A DNA stretch of 64,000 nt from Microbacterium hominis (GTDB lineage: Bacteria > Actinomycetota > Actinomycetes > Actinomycetales > Microbacteriaceae), in contig NZ_CP054038.1 in NCBI RefSeq assembly GCF_013282805.1, forward strand, positions 1,798,001-1,862,000. Reading direction: 5' to 3'. A program made the position numbers and the translations under genes. Shown here in pieces: positions 7,386 to 16,300 of the stretch. Every line of letters starts with the position of its first letter. The stretch's first letter is position 1. A model generated the notes under the pieces. That model saw only the letters and a program-made list of their open reading frames with translations, did no database searches and was not told the origin of the DNA.

Positions 7386-8297
7386 TCAGCCGGCCTCGGG
7401 CACCCGCACCATGATCTCCTGCGCGACGCTGGCCATCAGCGCGCCGTCGGCAGAATAGATGCGCCCGTTCGCGAGCCCACGGCCGCCGCGGGCGCTGGGC
7501 GACTCCTGCACGTAGAGCATCCACTCGTCCACGCGGCCGAACCGGTGCCACCACATGGCGTGGTCGAGGCTCGCGACCTTGAGTCCCCGCGTCGCCCAGG
7601 CCACGCCGTGGGCGCGCAGGATCGACTCCTGGATCGTGAGGTCCGACAGGTAGGCGAGCGCCGCGCGGTGGATCGCCGGCGTGTCCGGAATGGGGCGGCG
7701 AACCCGCATCCACACGGCTTGGCGGGGCGCGCGCTCGCCGTCGACGGTCACGTAGATCGGCGACGGCACGTGCCGGAGGTCGACCGGGCGATCCGTGAAC
7801 AGGCGCTTCGACATGGGGTGCAGCCCCTGCAGGTGCGCCTCGACGTCGGGCAGCTCCTCGGGAGCGGGGATGTCGCCCGGCATGGGGGCCTGGTGGTCCA
7901 GCCCGGGATCCTCGTCCTGGAACGAGGCGATCATCGAGAAGATCGGCACGCCCTCCTGGAACGCCTGGGTGCGCCGCGTGGAGAACGACCGGCCGTCGTG
8001 GATGCGGTCGACTGAGAACGTGATGCCCTTCGCGGAGTCGCCGGGCCGGAGGAAATAGCCGTGCATCGAGTGCACGCGGCGATCCTCGGCGATGGTGCGC
8101 TCCGCGGCGACGAGGGACTGGGCGAGCACCTGCCCGCCGTATACGCGCCCGAGCGGCATGTCCTGCGATCGGCCCGTGAAGATGTCTTCGGTGGTGCGTG
8201 CGCCGGAGTCGGCGAGGTCGAGTACGGCGAGCATGGATGCGACGGGGTCGGGGTCGGGCTGGACCGTCGCAGGTGCGGGCTGATGGGCGTCGGTCAC
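7386..8297 (-). CDS. tesB: Acyl-CoA thioesterase II (TesB-like, double hotdog)
   Basis: Hydrolyses medium to long acyl-CoA. The product has 303 residues with two hotdog repeats. The N-terminal block DIFTGRSQDMPLGRVYGGQV is the TesB hallmark (GxVFGGQ in most members). The C-terminal repeat contains GLKVASLDHAMWWHR, which has the catalytic aspartate. It is convergent with the 4HBT gene (16 bases apart). Its likely promoter is the minus-strand box overlapping 8354-8359. Confidence 0.9.
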   Translation of the reverse strand: MTDAHQPAPATVQPDPDPVASMLAVLDLADSGARTTEDIFTGRSQDMPLGRVYGGQVLAQSLVAAERTIAEDRRVHSMHGYFLRPGDSAKGITFSVDRIHDGRSFSTRRTQAFQEGVPIFSMIASFQDEDPGLDHQAPMPGDIPAPEELPDVEAHLQGLHPMSKRLFTDRPVDLRHVPSPIYVTVDGERAPRQAVWMRVRRPIPDTPAIHRAALAYLSDLTIQESILRAHGVAWATRGLKVASLDHAMWWHRFGRVDEWMLYVQESPSARGGRGLANGRIYSADGALMASVAQEIMVRVPEAG

Positions 8298-8352
8298 GGG
8301 GTCTCCGTCTCGAGTGCGGCGGGAGCGAGCGGGAGTGCCGGTCGTCGCTTGG

Positions 8353-8359
8353 TAGTTTA
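8353..8359. promoter_or_regulatory. Overlapping divergent -10 boxes (TAGTTT / TAAACT)
   Basis: On the plus strand TAGTTT (8353-8358) ends seven bases before the ATG at 8366. On the minus strand TAAACT (8359-8354) faces tesB with a leader of about 50 bases. The two share five base pairs, so both promoters would compete for polymerase. Confidence 0.45.
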
Positions 8360-8365
8360 GGGCGG

Positions 8366-9037
8366 ATGTCCTCTCGCCTTCTGTTCGCCGACGCGCACGC
8401 GGCCGCCGACGCCCTCACCTACGCCGCGCGGACCACCTCGCTCGGCGACGGCAGCGTGCGGCTCAAGGCCGCCGCCGGTGTGCTGGCGATGACCTCGGCG
8501 CCGCTGTCCCCCCGGGGGCTGTTCGACACGACCCCCACGATCATCGGAATGCGCACCCTCGCGGTCGACCCCGAACTGGAGTGCGACCTCGTCGTGGAGG
8601 CGGCGGCGCTGACGGCCGCACCCGACGACCCGCGCGCGCTCGAACTTCCCGCGTCGGCGGTGAACGCGTCCTGGGCCGGGGTGTCGCCGCCGCGCGGCGG
8701 ATGGACGCCCGCGCACACCGTCCCGGCGGCGGTCCTCGCCTCGCGCGCGCAGTGGGGGATCGCGGCGGTGGCCGAGGCGATGCCGCAGAACCCGGGTGAG
8801 GACGCCGTGCGGGCGGTGCGCGCCCGCATCTGGGGTGCGCCCGACGACGCGCTCGCCGGGCTGGCGCTCGGTGCGGCCTTCGCCGCGTTCGCGCTGGGCT
8901 TCATCGGCGGCGAGGAGGAGGCGCGGGTGTTCACCGCCCCCGCCTGGACACGGATGAGTCTGGCACGCGGACACGTCCTCGTGCGGGGTCCGGTGCGCTC
9001 GGGGCTCACGCAGGTGCGATCCACCGGCGCCGGCTGA
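8366..9037 (+). CDS. Conserved actinobacterial protein of unknown function (223 aa)
   Basis: Not assigned to a named family. The ATG at 8366 is supported by the TAGTTT box just upstream, so the longer frame from 8198 is rejected. The protein is Ala-rich and soluble, with a patterned N-terminal half (VRLKAAAGVLAMTSAPLSP) and a C-terminal hydrophobic stretch (ALAGLALGAAFAAFALGFIG, about residues 172-191) that could be one membrane helix or a buried helix. It is divergent from tesB and convergent with the flavoprotein gene. Confidence 0.7.
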   Translation: MSSRLLFADAHAAADALTYAARTTSLGDGSVRLKAAAGVLAMTSAPLSPRGLFDTTPTIIGMRTLAVDPELECDLVVEAAALTAAPDDPRALELPASAVNASWAGVSPPRGGWTPAHTVPAAVLASRAQWGIAAVAEAMPQNPGEDAVRAVRARIWGAPDDALAGLALGAAFAAFALGFIGGEEEARVFTAPAWTRMSLARGHVLVRGPVRSGLTQVRSTGAG

Positions 9038-9058
9038 CCGCGTCGGCGAGGACCGGGC

Positions 9059-10729
9059 TCACACCGCCGCGGCCGCGGCACGCCCGGCGGTGCGGCCCGA
9101 GAAGAGGCATCCTCCGACGAACGTGCCCTCCAGCGCGCGGTAGCCGTGCATCCCGCCGCCGCCGAACCCGCTGGCCTCACCGGCGGCGTACAGCCCCGCC
9201 ACGGGGGTGCCGTCCGGGCCGAGCGCGCGGGCGGAGAGGTCGGTCTCGATCCCGCCAAGGGACTTGCGGGTGAGCACGTGCAGCTTCACCGCGATGAGCG
9301 GCCCTGCGTCCGGGTCGAGGATGCGATGCGGCGCCGCGGTACGGATCAGCCTGTCTCCCCGGTACGCGCGCGCGGACCGCAGCATCGCCGTCTGCGCGTC
9401 CTTCGTGAACTCGTTGTCGACGTCGCGATCTCGGGCCTCGAGCTCGGCTCGGACGCGTGCGCCATCGAGCACCTCGCCGCCGGGGAGGGCCCGCATGCCG
9501 TCGATGAGCGCGTCGAGGTCGTCGCGCACGACGAAGTCGGCGCCGTGATCGAGGAATGCCTGCACGGGTCCTGCGGCGCCCTTGCCCAGTCGCGACCGCA
9601 GCAGCAGTCCGACGTCTTTGCCGGTCAGGTCGGGGTTCTGCTCGCTGCCCGAGAGCGTGAACTCCTTCTCGATGATCCTGTGCGACAGCACGAACCAGGA
9701 GTGGTCGTGCCCGGTCGTCCTCAGGTGGGAGAGCGTGCCGAGCGTGTCGAATCCGGGGAACAGCGGCACCGGCAGACGGGCGCCGGTCGCGTCCAGCCAC
9801 ACCGAGGAGGGGCCGGGAAGGATCCGGATGCCGTGCCCGGGCCAGATCGGATTCCAGTTCTGGATGCCCTCGACGTAGTGCCACATGCGGTCGCCGTTGA
9901 TGAGCCGGGCTCCGGCTTCCTCGCTCACGGACAGCATCGCGCCGTCGACGTAGGCGGGAACGCCCGTCACCATGGCGGCCGGAGGTGTGCCGAGGCTCGC
10001 GGGCCAGTTGGCGCGGACGAGGTCGTGGTTGCCTCCGATGCCGCCCGAGGCGACGATCGTGGCACCGGCGGCGATCTCGAACGATCCGACGACTTCCCGC
10101 GAGGTGGCCGCGCCGCGCGCCGCACCGGAGGGCGCCAGCACGTCGCCGCCCACTCCGGTGACGGCATCCCCGGTGCGCGTCAGTGCCGTGACCCGATGGC
10201 GGGGGAGCACGGTGAGGCGACCTTCGGCCTCACCGCGTTCCAGCGCGGCCTGGAAGGGCGCGACAAGGCCCGGCCCCGTGCCCCACGTGATGTGGAAGCG
10301 GGGCACCGAGTTGCCGGGACCGAGCGCGGTGTACCCGCCCCGCTCGGCCCATCCGACGACGGGGAAGAAGCCCACGCCCTTCTGCCTGAGCCACGCGCGC
10401 TTCTCGTGATGGGCGAACTGGAGGTAGGCCTCGGCCCACTGGCGCGGCCACTGGTCCTCTTCGCGGTCGAACCCGGCGGTTCCGAACCAGTCCTGGCGGG
10501 CGAGGTCGATCGAGTCGCGGATGCCCATGCGGCGCTGTTCCGGGCTGTCGACGAAGAAGAGCCCGCCGAAGGACCACCACGCCTGTCCGCCGAGGTTGGT
10601 GCGGGACTCCTGGTCGACGACGATCACGCGCTTGCCGGCGGCGAGGGCCTCACCGGCGGCGACGAGGCCCGCCAGGCCCCACCCGATGATCAGGACGTCG
10701 GTGGTGCGGGGCGCGGGGCTCGAGGGCAT
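9059..10729 (-). CDS. FAD-dependent oxidoreductase (FAD_binding_2 / fumarate reductase-like)
   Basis: A cytoplasmic flavoprotein of 556 residues. The dinucleotide-binding motif GWGLAG (16-21) opens it, followed by LGGQAWWSFGG and the distant C-terminal FAD block GLYAAGEASGFGGGG. This architecture matches the large 'FAD-binding dehydrogenase' group related to 3-ketosteroid dehydrogenases and flavocytochrome c. The substrate cannot be stated. The globin gene lies just upstream on the same strand (30 bases apart), so the two may share a transcript. Confidence 0.85.
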   Translation of the reverse strand: MPSSPAPRTTDVLIIGWGLAGLVAAGEALAAGKRVIVVDQESRTNLGGQAWWSFGGLFFVDSPEQRRMGIRDSIDLARQDWFGTAGFDREEDQWPRQWAEAYLQFAHHEKRAWLRQKGVGFFPVVGWAERGGYTALGPGNSVPRFHITWGTGPGLVAPFQAALERGEAEGRLTVLPRHRVTALTRTGDAVTGVGGDVLAPSGAARGAATSREVVGSFEIAAGATIVASGGIGGNHDLVRANWPASLGTPPAAMVTGVPAYVDGAMLSVSEEAGARLINGDRMWHYVEGIQNWNPIWPGHGIRILPGPSSVWLDATGARLPVPLFPGFDTLGTLSHLRTTGHDHSWFVLSHRIIEKEFTLSGSEQNPDLTGKDVGLLLRSRLGKGAAGPVQAFLDHGADFVVRDDLDALIDGMRALPGGEVLDGARVRAELEARDRDVDNEFTKDAQTAMLRSARAYRGDRLIRTAAPHRILDPDAGPLIAVKLHVLTRKSLGGIETDLSARALGPDGTPVAGLYAAGEASGFGGGGMHGYRALEGTFVGGCLFSGRTAGRAAAAAV

Positions 10730-10759
10730 GGGCGACTCCTTCGTCGGGGGAGGGGCGGG

Positions 10760-11242
10760 TCAGGCCGTGCCGTCGCGCTCGGTGCGCTGCTGCGTGACGA
10801 CCGGGATGCCGGACGCGGCGCGACCGGCGGGTGCGGGCCCGATTCCGGTGGGTTCGAAGGTGTTCACCATGGCGAACGCCGCACGTTGAAGATAGTCCCA
10901 CAGCGTGGCCTCGTGCAGGGGCGGCAGCTCCAGCGCATCGACCGCGTCCCGCATGTGCGCGAGCCAGCGATCGCGTGCGTCGGGGTTGACGTGGAAGGGC
11001 TGGTGGCGCATGCGCAAGCGCGGGTGGCCGCGCTCCTGGCTGTAGGCGGTCGGTCCGCCCCAGTACTGCTCGAGGAACATCAGCAGACGGCGCTTGGCGG
11101 GGCCGAGATCCTCTTCGGGGTACATCGGCTTGAGCACGTCGTCGCCGGCGACGCCGTCGTAGAAGACGTCCACCAGTCGCGCGAACGTGGCGTGCCCGCC
11201 GACCTCGTCGTAGAACGAGAGGGGGGTGTCGGCATCGGTCAT
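10760..11242 (-). CDS. glbO: Group II truncated haemoglobin (TrHbO)
   Basis: Binds haem and reacts with oxygen or NO. The product has 160 residues. SFYDEVGGHATFARLVDVFY opens the globin fold. RMRHQPFHV carries the proximal histidine, and DRWLAHM supplies the G8 tryptophan that marks group II. A tail of about 35 residues extends beyond the fold. The ATG at 11242 overlaps the mscS stop (ATGA), so the two are coupled. The alternative longer frame from 11302 lies inside mscS and is rejected. Confidence 0.9.
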   Translation of the reverse strand: MTDADTPLSFYDEVGGHATFARLVDVFYDGVAGDDVLKPMYPEEDLGPAKRRLLMFLEQYWGGPTAYSQERGHPRLRMRHQPFHVNPDARDRWLAHMRDAVDALELPPLHEATLWDYLQRAAFAMVNTFEPTGIGPAPAGRAASGIPVVTQQRTERDGTA

Positions 11243-12348
11243 GGCGTCTCCTTTCCGGAGGGTGCGTCTCCGCCGGGCTTGCCGGGACGCTTGGGGCGCC
11301 ACACCGGCCGCGACCCGGCCGGCACCTCGTCGGTGGGCGGGGCGGTGGGATTGGGCTTGGTGATGGGCGGGTTCGCTCCCCGCACCCGCTGGGCGCCGTC
11401 GAGACCCGTGAGCATCACCGACGACAGCTGCGGGATGGCGATCCCCTCGGCGTCCAGCGCGCGCTTGACCCGGACCCGCAGCTCACGGGCCACGTCGTCC
11501 TTCGCGTTGGCGCGCGTCTTCATCACCAGACGCACCACCAGCGCGTCGCCGTCGATGGATTCGAGGCCCCACACCTCGGGATGCTCCACGATGCGGGTGC
11601 GCCACTTGGCGTCCTTGGCGAGGGCCTTCGAGGTGTCGAGAAGGGTCTTCTCCACGGCATCCAGATCCGCGTCCGCCGGCACCGACAGGTCGAGGATCAC
11701 GCGCGACCAGCCCTGGGAGAGGTTGCCGATGCGCGTGATCTCGCCGTTGCGCACGTACCAGAGCGTGCCGTTGGCGTCGCGCACGTGCGTGACCCGCACG
11801 CTCACGTACTCCACGATGCCCGCCGCCAGTCCGAGATCGACGACGTCGCCGATCCCGACCTGGTCCTCGGCCACGATGAAGATGCCGTTGAGCACGTCCT
11901 TCACGATGTTCTGCGCGCCGAAGCCGAGGCCGGCGCCGATGGCCGCGCTCAGCAGCGTGAACGACGCGAGGGTGTCGGGGGCGATGACGTAGACGATCAG
12001 CGTGAAGGCGATGATCACCACGATCACGCCGGTGATGTTCTGCAGGATCGACCCGAGCGTCCGCGTCCGTTGCACGAGCCGCACCGAGGCCAGCGGCGAG
12101 CGCTCGAGGGCCATGGTGTCGGTCACGCTGGCACGTGATTTCGCCCCGTTGACGATGCGGCTGACGACGCGGCGGATCACCAGGCGCAGGATCCAGGCGA
12201 CCACGATCGCGCCGACGACGATGCCGAGGATCGTCAGCAGGTCGATTCCGGCGGCGACGAACCAGTCGCCGACCCGCTGCCAGAACCCGGAGTCGGTGAC
12301 GTCGACGCCCGGGTCGGTGACGTCCGCCGGGAAGGGAAGGGTGCTCAT
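11239..12348 (-). CDS. mscS: Small-conductance mechanosensitive channel (MscS family)
   Basis: Releases solutes on hypo-osmotic shock. The product has 369 residues. The N-terminal helices include LLTILGIVVGAIVVAWILRL and a second at about 105-140. The pore-lining segment LSAAIGAGLGFGAQNIVKDV has the Ala/Gly pattern of TM3. The beta domain follows (VGIGDVVDLGLAAGIVEYVS), with a C-terminal cytoplasmic alpha/beta domain and a Pro/Lys-rich tail. The ATG lies seven bases after a TAGGAT box, indicating a leaderless start. The globin gene is coupled downstream. Confidence 0.9.
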   Translation of the reverse strand: MSTLPFPADVTDPGVDVTDSGFWQRVGDWFVAAGIDLLTILGIVVGAIVVAWILRLVIRRVVSRIVNGAKSRASVTDTMALERSPLASVRLVQRTRTLGSILQNITGVIVVIIAFTLIVYVIAPDTLASFTLLSAAIGAGLGFGAQNIVKDVLNGIFIVAEDQVGIGDVVDLGLAAGIVEYVSVRVTHVRDANGTLWYVRNGEITRIGNLSQGWSRVILDLSVPADADLDAVEKTLLDTSKALAKDAKWRTRIVEHPEVWGLESIDGDALVVRLVMKTRANAKDDVARELRVRVKRALDAEGIAIPQLSSVMLTGLDGAQRVRGANPPITKPNPTAPPTDEVPAGSRPVWRPKRPGKPGGDAPSGKETP

Positions 12349-12355
12349 CGGCTCG

Positions 12356-12361
12356 ATCCTA
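12356..12361 (-). promoter_or_regulatory. -10 box (TAGGAT) of mscS, leaderless
   Basis: TAGGAT on the minus strand ends seven bases before the mscS ATG at 12348. Confidence 0.6.
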
Positions 12362-12366
12362 ATGAC

Positions 12367-12406
12367 GGATGCCTCGACCCCGCCTGTGAGCGGGGCCGAG
12401 GCATCC
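12367..12406 (-). terminator. Terminator of pepN
   Basis: GGATGCCTCG (12367-12376) pairs with CGAGGCATCC (12397-12406). Six further inner pairs (CCCCGC/GCGGGG) follow after one mismatch, around a 6-base loop. It lies nine bases after the pepN stop. The outer stem is built from the GGATGCC heptamer in inverted orientation. Confidence 0.75.
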
Positions 12407-12414
12407 AGAGCGGA

Positions 12415-14961
12415 TCAGTGCGCGTCGCGCTCCTGCACGGCCAGCGCGCGCTCCACACCGGCGAGGTTCTCGGCGACGAGGCGTCGCAGCGCGGGTGCGG
12501 CGTCGGCGTGGGCCTCCAGCCATGCCCGCGTGGCGTCGCGGAGGGCGAGGTCGGCGAGCGGGGCGGGGTAGAGGCCCGCGACGAGGTACTCCGCGATCTT
12601 GTACGTGCGCGACTCCCAGATCGGCAGCAGCATGTCGAAGTACGCCGGCACGAACGCGGCCAGCAGGTCGCGTCCCGCGGGATGCACGAAGCCGAGAGCG
12701 GCCGAGCGGACGATCGTGTTCGGCAGGTCGTCCTTGCCCACCAGCGCATCCCATGTCGCCTGCTTGGCCTCGGCCGTGGGCAGCGCGGCCTTGGCCTGCG
12801 CGGCGAATTCGCCGCCCTTCGCGGTGTTGTCGGCGGCGAGCGCGGCATCGATGTCGGCGGTGGTCACCGCACCTCCGGCGGCCAGCGACACGAGCAGCTG
12901 CCACGACAGGTCGGTGTCGATCGTCAGGCCCTCGAGCACCGTCTCACCGTCACGGAGGGCGCGCACTCTCTCCCAGTGCGCGTCGGTGGCCGCGGCGCCG
13001 GCGAACGCGGTGACGAACTGCAGCTGGCTGTCGCTTCCGGCCGCGGCGCCCTGCGCAAGCGTCCAGAGGGCATCGGCCACCTTCTCGCGCGTCGCCTCCC
13101 GTGCCTCGGGGGCGACGTAGGAGCTCGCTGCGAGCAGGAGCTGCGCGAGCGTGGTGCGCACCGTCGTGGACTCCGTCTCGCTGCCGATGTTGCGCAGCAC
13201 GAGGTCCACGTAGTCCGAGGCCGAAGCCTCCGCGTCGCGGGTCTGGTCCCACGCCGCGCCCCACACGAGCGAGCGTGCGAGCGGGTCGGCGATCTTGCCG
13301 AGGTGGTCGATCGCGGTCTTCAGCGAGCGCTCGTCGAGGCGGATCTTCGCGTAGGCGAGGTCGTCGTCGTTGAGCAGCACGAGGTCGGGGCGCTTCAGGC
13401 CCTTGAGCTCGGCGACCTCGGTGAGGTCGCCGTCGACGTCGAGCTCGGCGTGGTGGACGCGCACGAGGCTGTCGCCCTCGAGGTTGTAGAAGCCCACGCC
13501 GAGGCGGTGCGGGCGGATCGTCGGGTAGTCGGCCGGGGCGGTCTGCACGATCGCGAAGCGGGTGATGGTGCCGTCGCCGGCGGTGGCGATCTCCGGCGAG
13601 AGGGTGTTGACCCCCGCCGTCTCGAGCCACTTCTTCGACCAGCTGGTCAGCTCGCGGCCGCTGGTGACCTCGAGTTCGGCGAGCAGATCGGCGAGCTCCG
13701 TGTTCGACCACTGGTGCTTCTTGAAGTACGCGCCCACGCCCGAGAAGAACGCGTCGATGCCGACCCACGCGGCCAGCTGCTTGAGGACCGAGCCGCCCTT
13801 GGCGTACGTGATGCCGTCGAAGTTGACCTGGACATCCTCGAGGTCGTTGATCTGGGCGACCACGGGGTGCGTCGAGGGGAGCTGGTCGGCGCGGTACGCC
13901 CACGTCTTCTCCATGGCGTTGAACGTCGTCCAGGCCTCGGTCCACTCGGTGGCCTCGGCGGTGGCGATGGTCGAGGCCCATTCGGCGAACGACTCGTTGA
14001 GCCACAGGTCGTTCCACCACTTCATGGTGACGAGGTCGCCGAACCACATGTGGGCGAGCTCGTGGAGGATCGTGACGACGCGGCGCTCCTTGACGGCGTC
14101 GGTGACCTTCGAGCGGAACACGTAGGTCTCGGTGAAGGTCACCGCGCCCGCGTTCTCCATCGCGCCCGCGTTGAACTCCGGGACGAAGAGCTGGTCGTAC
14201 TTGGCGAAGGGGTAGGGGAAGTCGAACTTCTCCTCGAAGTAGGCGAAGCCCTCGCGCGTCTTGTCGAAGATGTAGTCCGCGTCCAGGTGCTGCCACAGGC
14301 TCTTGCGGCCGTAGACGCCCAGCGGGATGACGCGGCCGGAGGCGCTCGTCAGCTCCGAGAAGGTGGCCTCGTACGGGCCGGCGACCAGCGCCGTGATGTA
14401 CGAGGAGATGCGCGGGGTCGGCTCGAACGTCCACGTCGCGACGTCCTCGCCCGCGGCGACGGGCTCGGGGGTGGGCGAGTTGGAGACGACCTTCCACGCG
14501 GCCGGCGCGGTCACGGTGAACTGGAACGTCGCCTTGAGGTCGGGCTGCTCGAACACGGCGAACACGCGGCGCGAGTCGGGGACCTCGAACTGCGAGTAGA
14601 GGTAGACCTCGCCGTCGACGGGGTCGACGAAGCGGTGCAGGCCCTCGCCGGTGTTGGTGTAGAGGCAGTCGGCGTCGACGACGAGCTCGTTCTCGGCGGC
14701 CAGGTCGTCCAGCGCGATGCGCGAGTCGGAGAAGGCGGTCGACGGCTCGATGGACCGGCCGTTCAGGGTGATCTCGCGCACGTCGCGCGCGATCAGGTCG
14801 ATGAACGTCGAAGCGCCCTCGGTGGCGGTGAATCGCACGACGGTGCGCGAGGCGAAGACCTCGGCGCCCTTGGTGAGGTCGAGCGCGACCTCATACGACT
14901 GCGTGTCGATGATCGCGCGGCGCTCCTGCGCCTCGATGCGGGTGAGGTTCTCTCCAGGCAC
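12415..14961 (-). CDS. pepN: Aminopeptidase N (M1 zinc metallopeptidase)
   Basis: Removes N-terminal residues from peptides in the cytoplasm, finishing what Clp and other proteases begin. The product has 848 residues, normal for actinobacterial PepN. The exopeptidase motif GAMEN is at 266-270 and the zinc motif HELAH at 300-304, with the third ligand in NESFAEW about 19 residues later. The C-terminal ERAP-like helical domain is present. The start is GTG at 14961 with GGGAGC six bases upstream. A TAGGCT box at 15031-15036 is the likely promoter. Confidence 0.95.
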   Translation of the reverse strand: MPGENLTRIEAQERRAIIDTQSYEVALDLTKGAEVFASRTVVRFTATEGASTFIDLIARDVREITLNGRSIEPSTAFSDSRIALDDLAAENELVVDADCLYTNTGEGLHRFVDPVDGEVYLYSQFEVPDSRRVFAVFEQPDLKATFQFTVTAPAAWKVVSNSPTPEPVAAGEDVATWTFEPTPRISSYITALVAGPYEATFSELTSASGRVIPLGVYGRKSLWQHLDADYIFDKTREGFAYFEEKFDFPYPFAKYDQLFVPEFNAGAMENAGAVTFTETYVFRSKVTDAVKERRVVTILHELAHMWFGDLVTMKWWNDLWLNESFAEWASTIATAEATEWTEAWTTFNAMEKTWAYRADQLPSTHPVVAQINDLEDVQVNFDGITYAKGGSVLKQLAAWVGIDAFFSGVGAYFKKHQWSNTELADLLAELEVTSGRELTSWSKKWLETAGVNTLSPEIATAGDGTITRFAIVQTAPADYPTIRPHRLGVGFYNLEGDSLVRVHHAELDVDGDLTEVAELKGLKRPDLVLLNDDDLAYAKIRLDERSLKTAIDHLGKIADPLARSLVWGAAWDQTRDAEASASDYVDLVLRNIGSETESTTVRTTLAQLLLAASSYVAPEAREATREKVADALWTLAQGAAAGSDSQLQFVTAFAGAAATDAHWERVRALRDGETVLEGLTIDTDLSWQLLVSLAAGGAVTTADIDAALAADNTAKGGEFAAQAKAALPTAEAKQATWDALVGKDDLPNTIVRSAALGFVHPAGRDLLAAFVPAYFDMLLPIWESRTYKIAEYLVAGLYPAPLADLALRDATRAWLEAHADAAPALRRLVAENLAGVERALAVQERDAH

Positions 14962-15030
14962 TGCAATGCTCCCGTTGGTGTCGGTGGGGATCGCGAGGTC
15001 GGCGCTGCTGGCGCCGACGACAACCGTCCC

Positions 15031-15036
15031 AGCCTA
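15031..15036 (-). promoter_or_regulatory. -10 box (TAGGCT) of pepN
   Basis: TAGGCT on the minus strand gives a leader of about 60 bases before the pepN GTG. Confidence 0.45.
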
Positions 15037-15081
15037 CGTCAGCGGCTCCGCCCGTGCGGTGCGGGATGCCAGGATGGAGGC

Positions 15082-16269
15082 GTGAATACGGACGTTCCCT
15101 TCGCAACCGACGCGGCCGCCTCGGGCGCCCCGCACATCGAGATCCCCGTCGCCTACGACGCGATCCTGCTCGCCGGCTTCGGCGGGCCGGAGGGCCAGGA
15201 CGACGTGATCCCGTTCCTGCGCAACGTGACCCGCGGCCGGGGCATCCCCGACGAGCGGCTCGAAGAGGTCGCGCACCACTACCGGCACTTCGGGGGAGTG
15301 AGTCCGATCAACGCGCAGAACCGCGCGCTGAAGGCGGCACTGGAGGCGGAGCTGGCCCGCCGCGGGATCGACCTGCCCGTGTACTGGGGCAACCGCAACT
15401 GGGCCCCGTACCTCGAGGAGGCGGTTGAGGATGCCGCCGCTGCGGGCCACCGCAGCCTCATCGCCCTCGCCACGAGCGCGTACTCGTCGTTCTCGAGCTG
15501 CCGGCAGTACCGGGAGGACTTCGCCCGGGTGCTCGCCGAGACCGGTCTTGCCGACACCGTCGCCATCGACAAGGTGCGCCAGTTCTTCGACCACCCCGGC
15601 TTCGTGCAGCCGTTCATCGACGGCGTGCGCGACGCCGTCGCCGGCTTCCTCTCCGACGGCGTCGCCCCCGAGCGGGTGCGCGTGCTGTTCTCCACGCACA
15701 GCATCCCCACCGTCGACGCCCAGCGATCAGGTCCCCGCGAGGGCGACCCCGCCCACCGTGACTTCGGCGACGGCGGCGCCTACGCGGCCCAGCATCTGGC
15801 CGTTGCCGAGGTCGTCATGGCGGCCGTCGCCGCGGAGATCCCCGACGCGGCGGGCATCGGCTGGGAGCTGGTGTACCAGTCGCGCTCCGGCCCGCCCACT
15901 CAGCCGTGGCTCGAGCCCGACGTCAACGACGTCATCGCCGAGCTGCCGGCAGCGGGCGTGGCGGCCGTCGCGATCGTGCCGCTGGGGTTCATGAGCGACC
16001 ACATGGAGGTGCTCTGGGACCTCGACACCGAGGCGATGGATGCCGCGGCCGACGCCGGCGTGCGCGCGGTGCGCACCCCGACCCCCGGCATCGACCCGGT
16101 CTTCGTGTCCGGTCTCATCGATCTCATCGAAGAGCGCGTGAACGGCACCCCGGCCGGCGAGCGCCCGCACCGCACCGATCTCGGCCCGTGGTTCGACGTG
16201 TGCCGCCCGGCGTGCTGCGAGAACATCCGGGCCGGCTTCAAGCCCGCCGCTGCCGGCATCGCCCCCTGA
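15082..16269 (+). CDS. cpfC: Ferrochelatase (coproporphyrin III ferrochelatase in actinobacteria)
   Basis: Inserts iron into coproporphyrin III in the coproporphyrin-dependent haem route used by actinobacteria (formerly hemH). The product has 395 residues. LLAGFGGPEG opens the first domain, and LFSTHSIPTVDAQRSG holds the metal-site histidine. C140 (SSFSSCRQYRED) together with C374, C378 and C379 (CRPACCENIR) fit the [2Fe-2S] ligands known in mycobacterial enzymes. The start is GTG at 15082 with GGATGGAGG just upstream. The open frame continues back through the pepN antisense strand, but that part is not real. rpiB follows after 31 bases. Confidence 0.9.
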   Translation: MNTDVPFATDAAASGAPHIEIPVAYDAILLAGFGGPEGQDDVIPFLRNVTRGRGIPDERLEEVAHHYRHFGGVSPINAQNRALKAALEAELARRGIDLPVYWGNRNWAPYLEEAVEDAAAAGHRSLIALATSAYSSFSSCRQYREDFARVLAETGLADTVAIDKVRQFFDHPGFVQPFIDGVRDAVAGFLSDGVAPERVRVLFSTHSIPTVDAQRSGPREGDPAHRDFGDGGAYAAQHLAVAEVVMAAVAAEIPDAAGIGWELVYQSRSGPPTQPWLEPDVNDVIAELPAAGVAAVAIVPLGFMSDHMEVLWDLDTEAMDAAADAGVRAVRTPTPGIDPVFVSGLIDLIEERVNGTPAGERPHRTDLGPWFDVCRPACCENIRAGFKPAAAGIAP

Positions 16270-16300
16270 CACCGACCATCCGCGACATCCTGAGGACCCC

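Noticed and set aside
9146..11992. 948-codon plus-strand frame opposite the flavoprotein, globin and mscS genes
   Set aside because: Composition is typical of GC-rich shadow frames, and the minus-strand genes have clear motifs.
12418..15081. 888 open codons on the plus strand opposite pepN, in frame with the ferrochelatase gene
   Set aside because: The true ferrochelatase start is the GTG at 15082 with a ribosome site. The rest is the antisense shadow of pepN with no domain.
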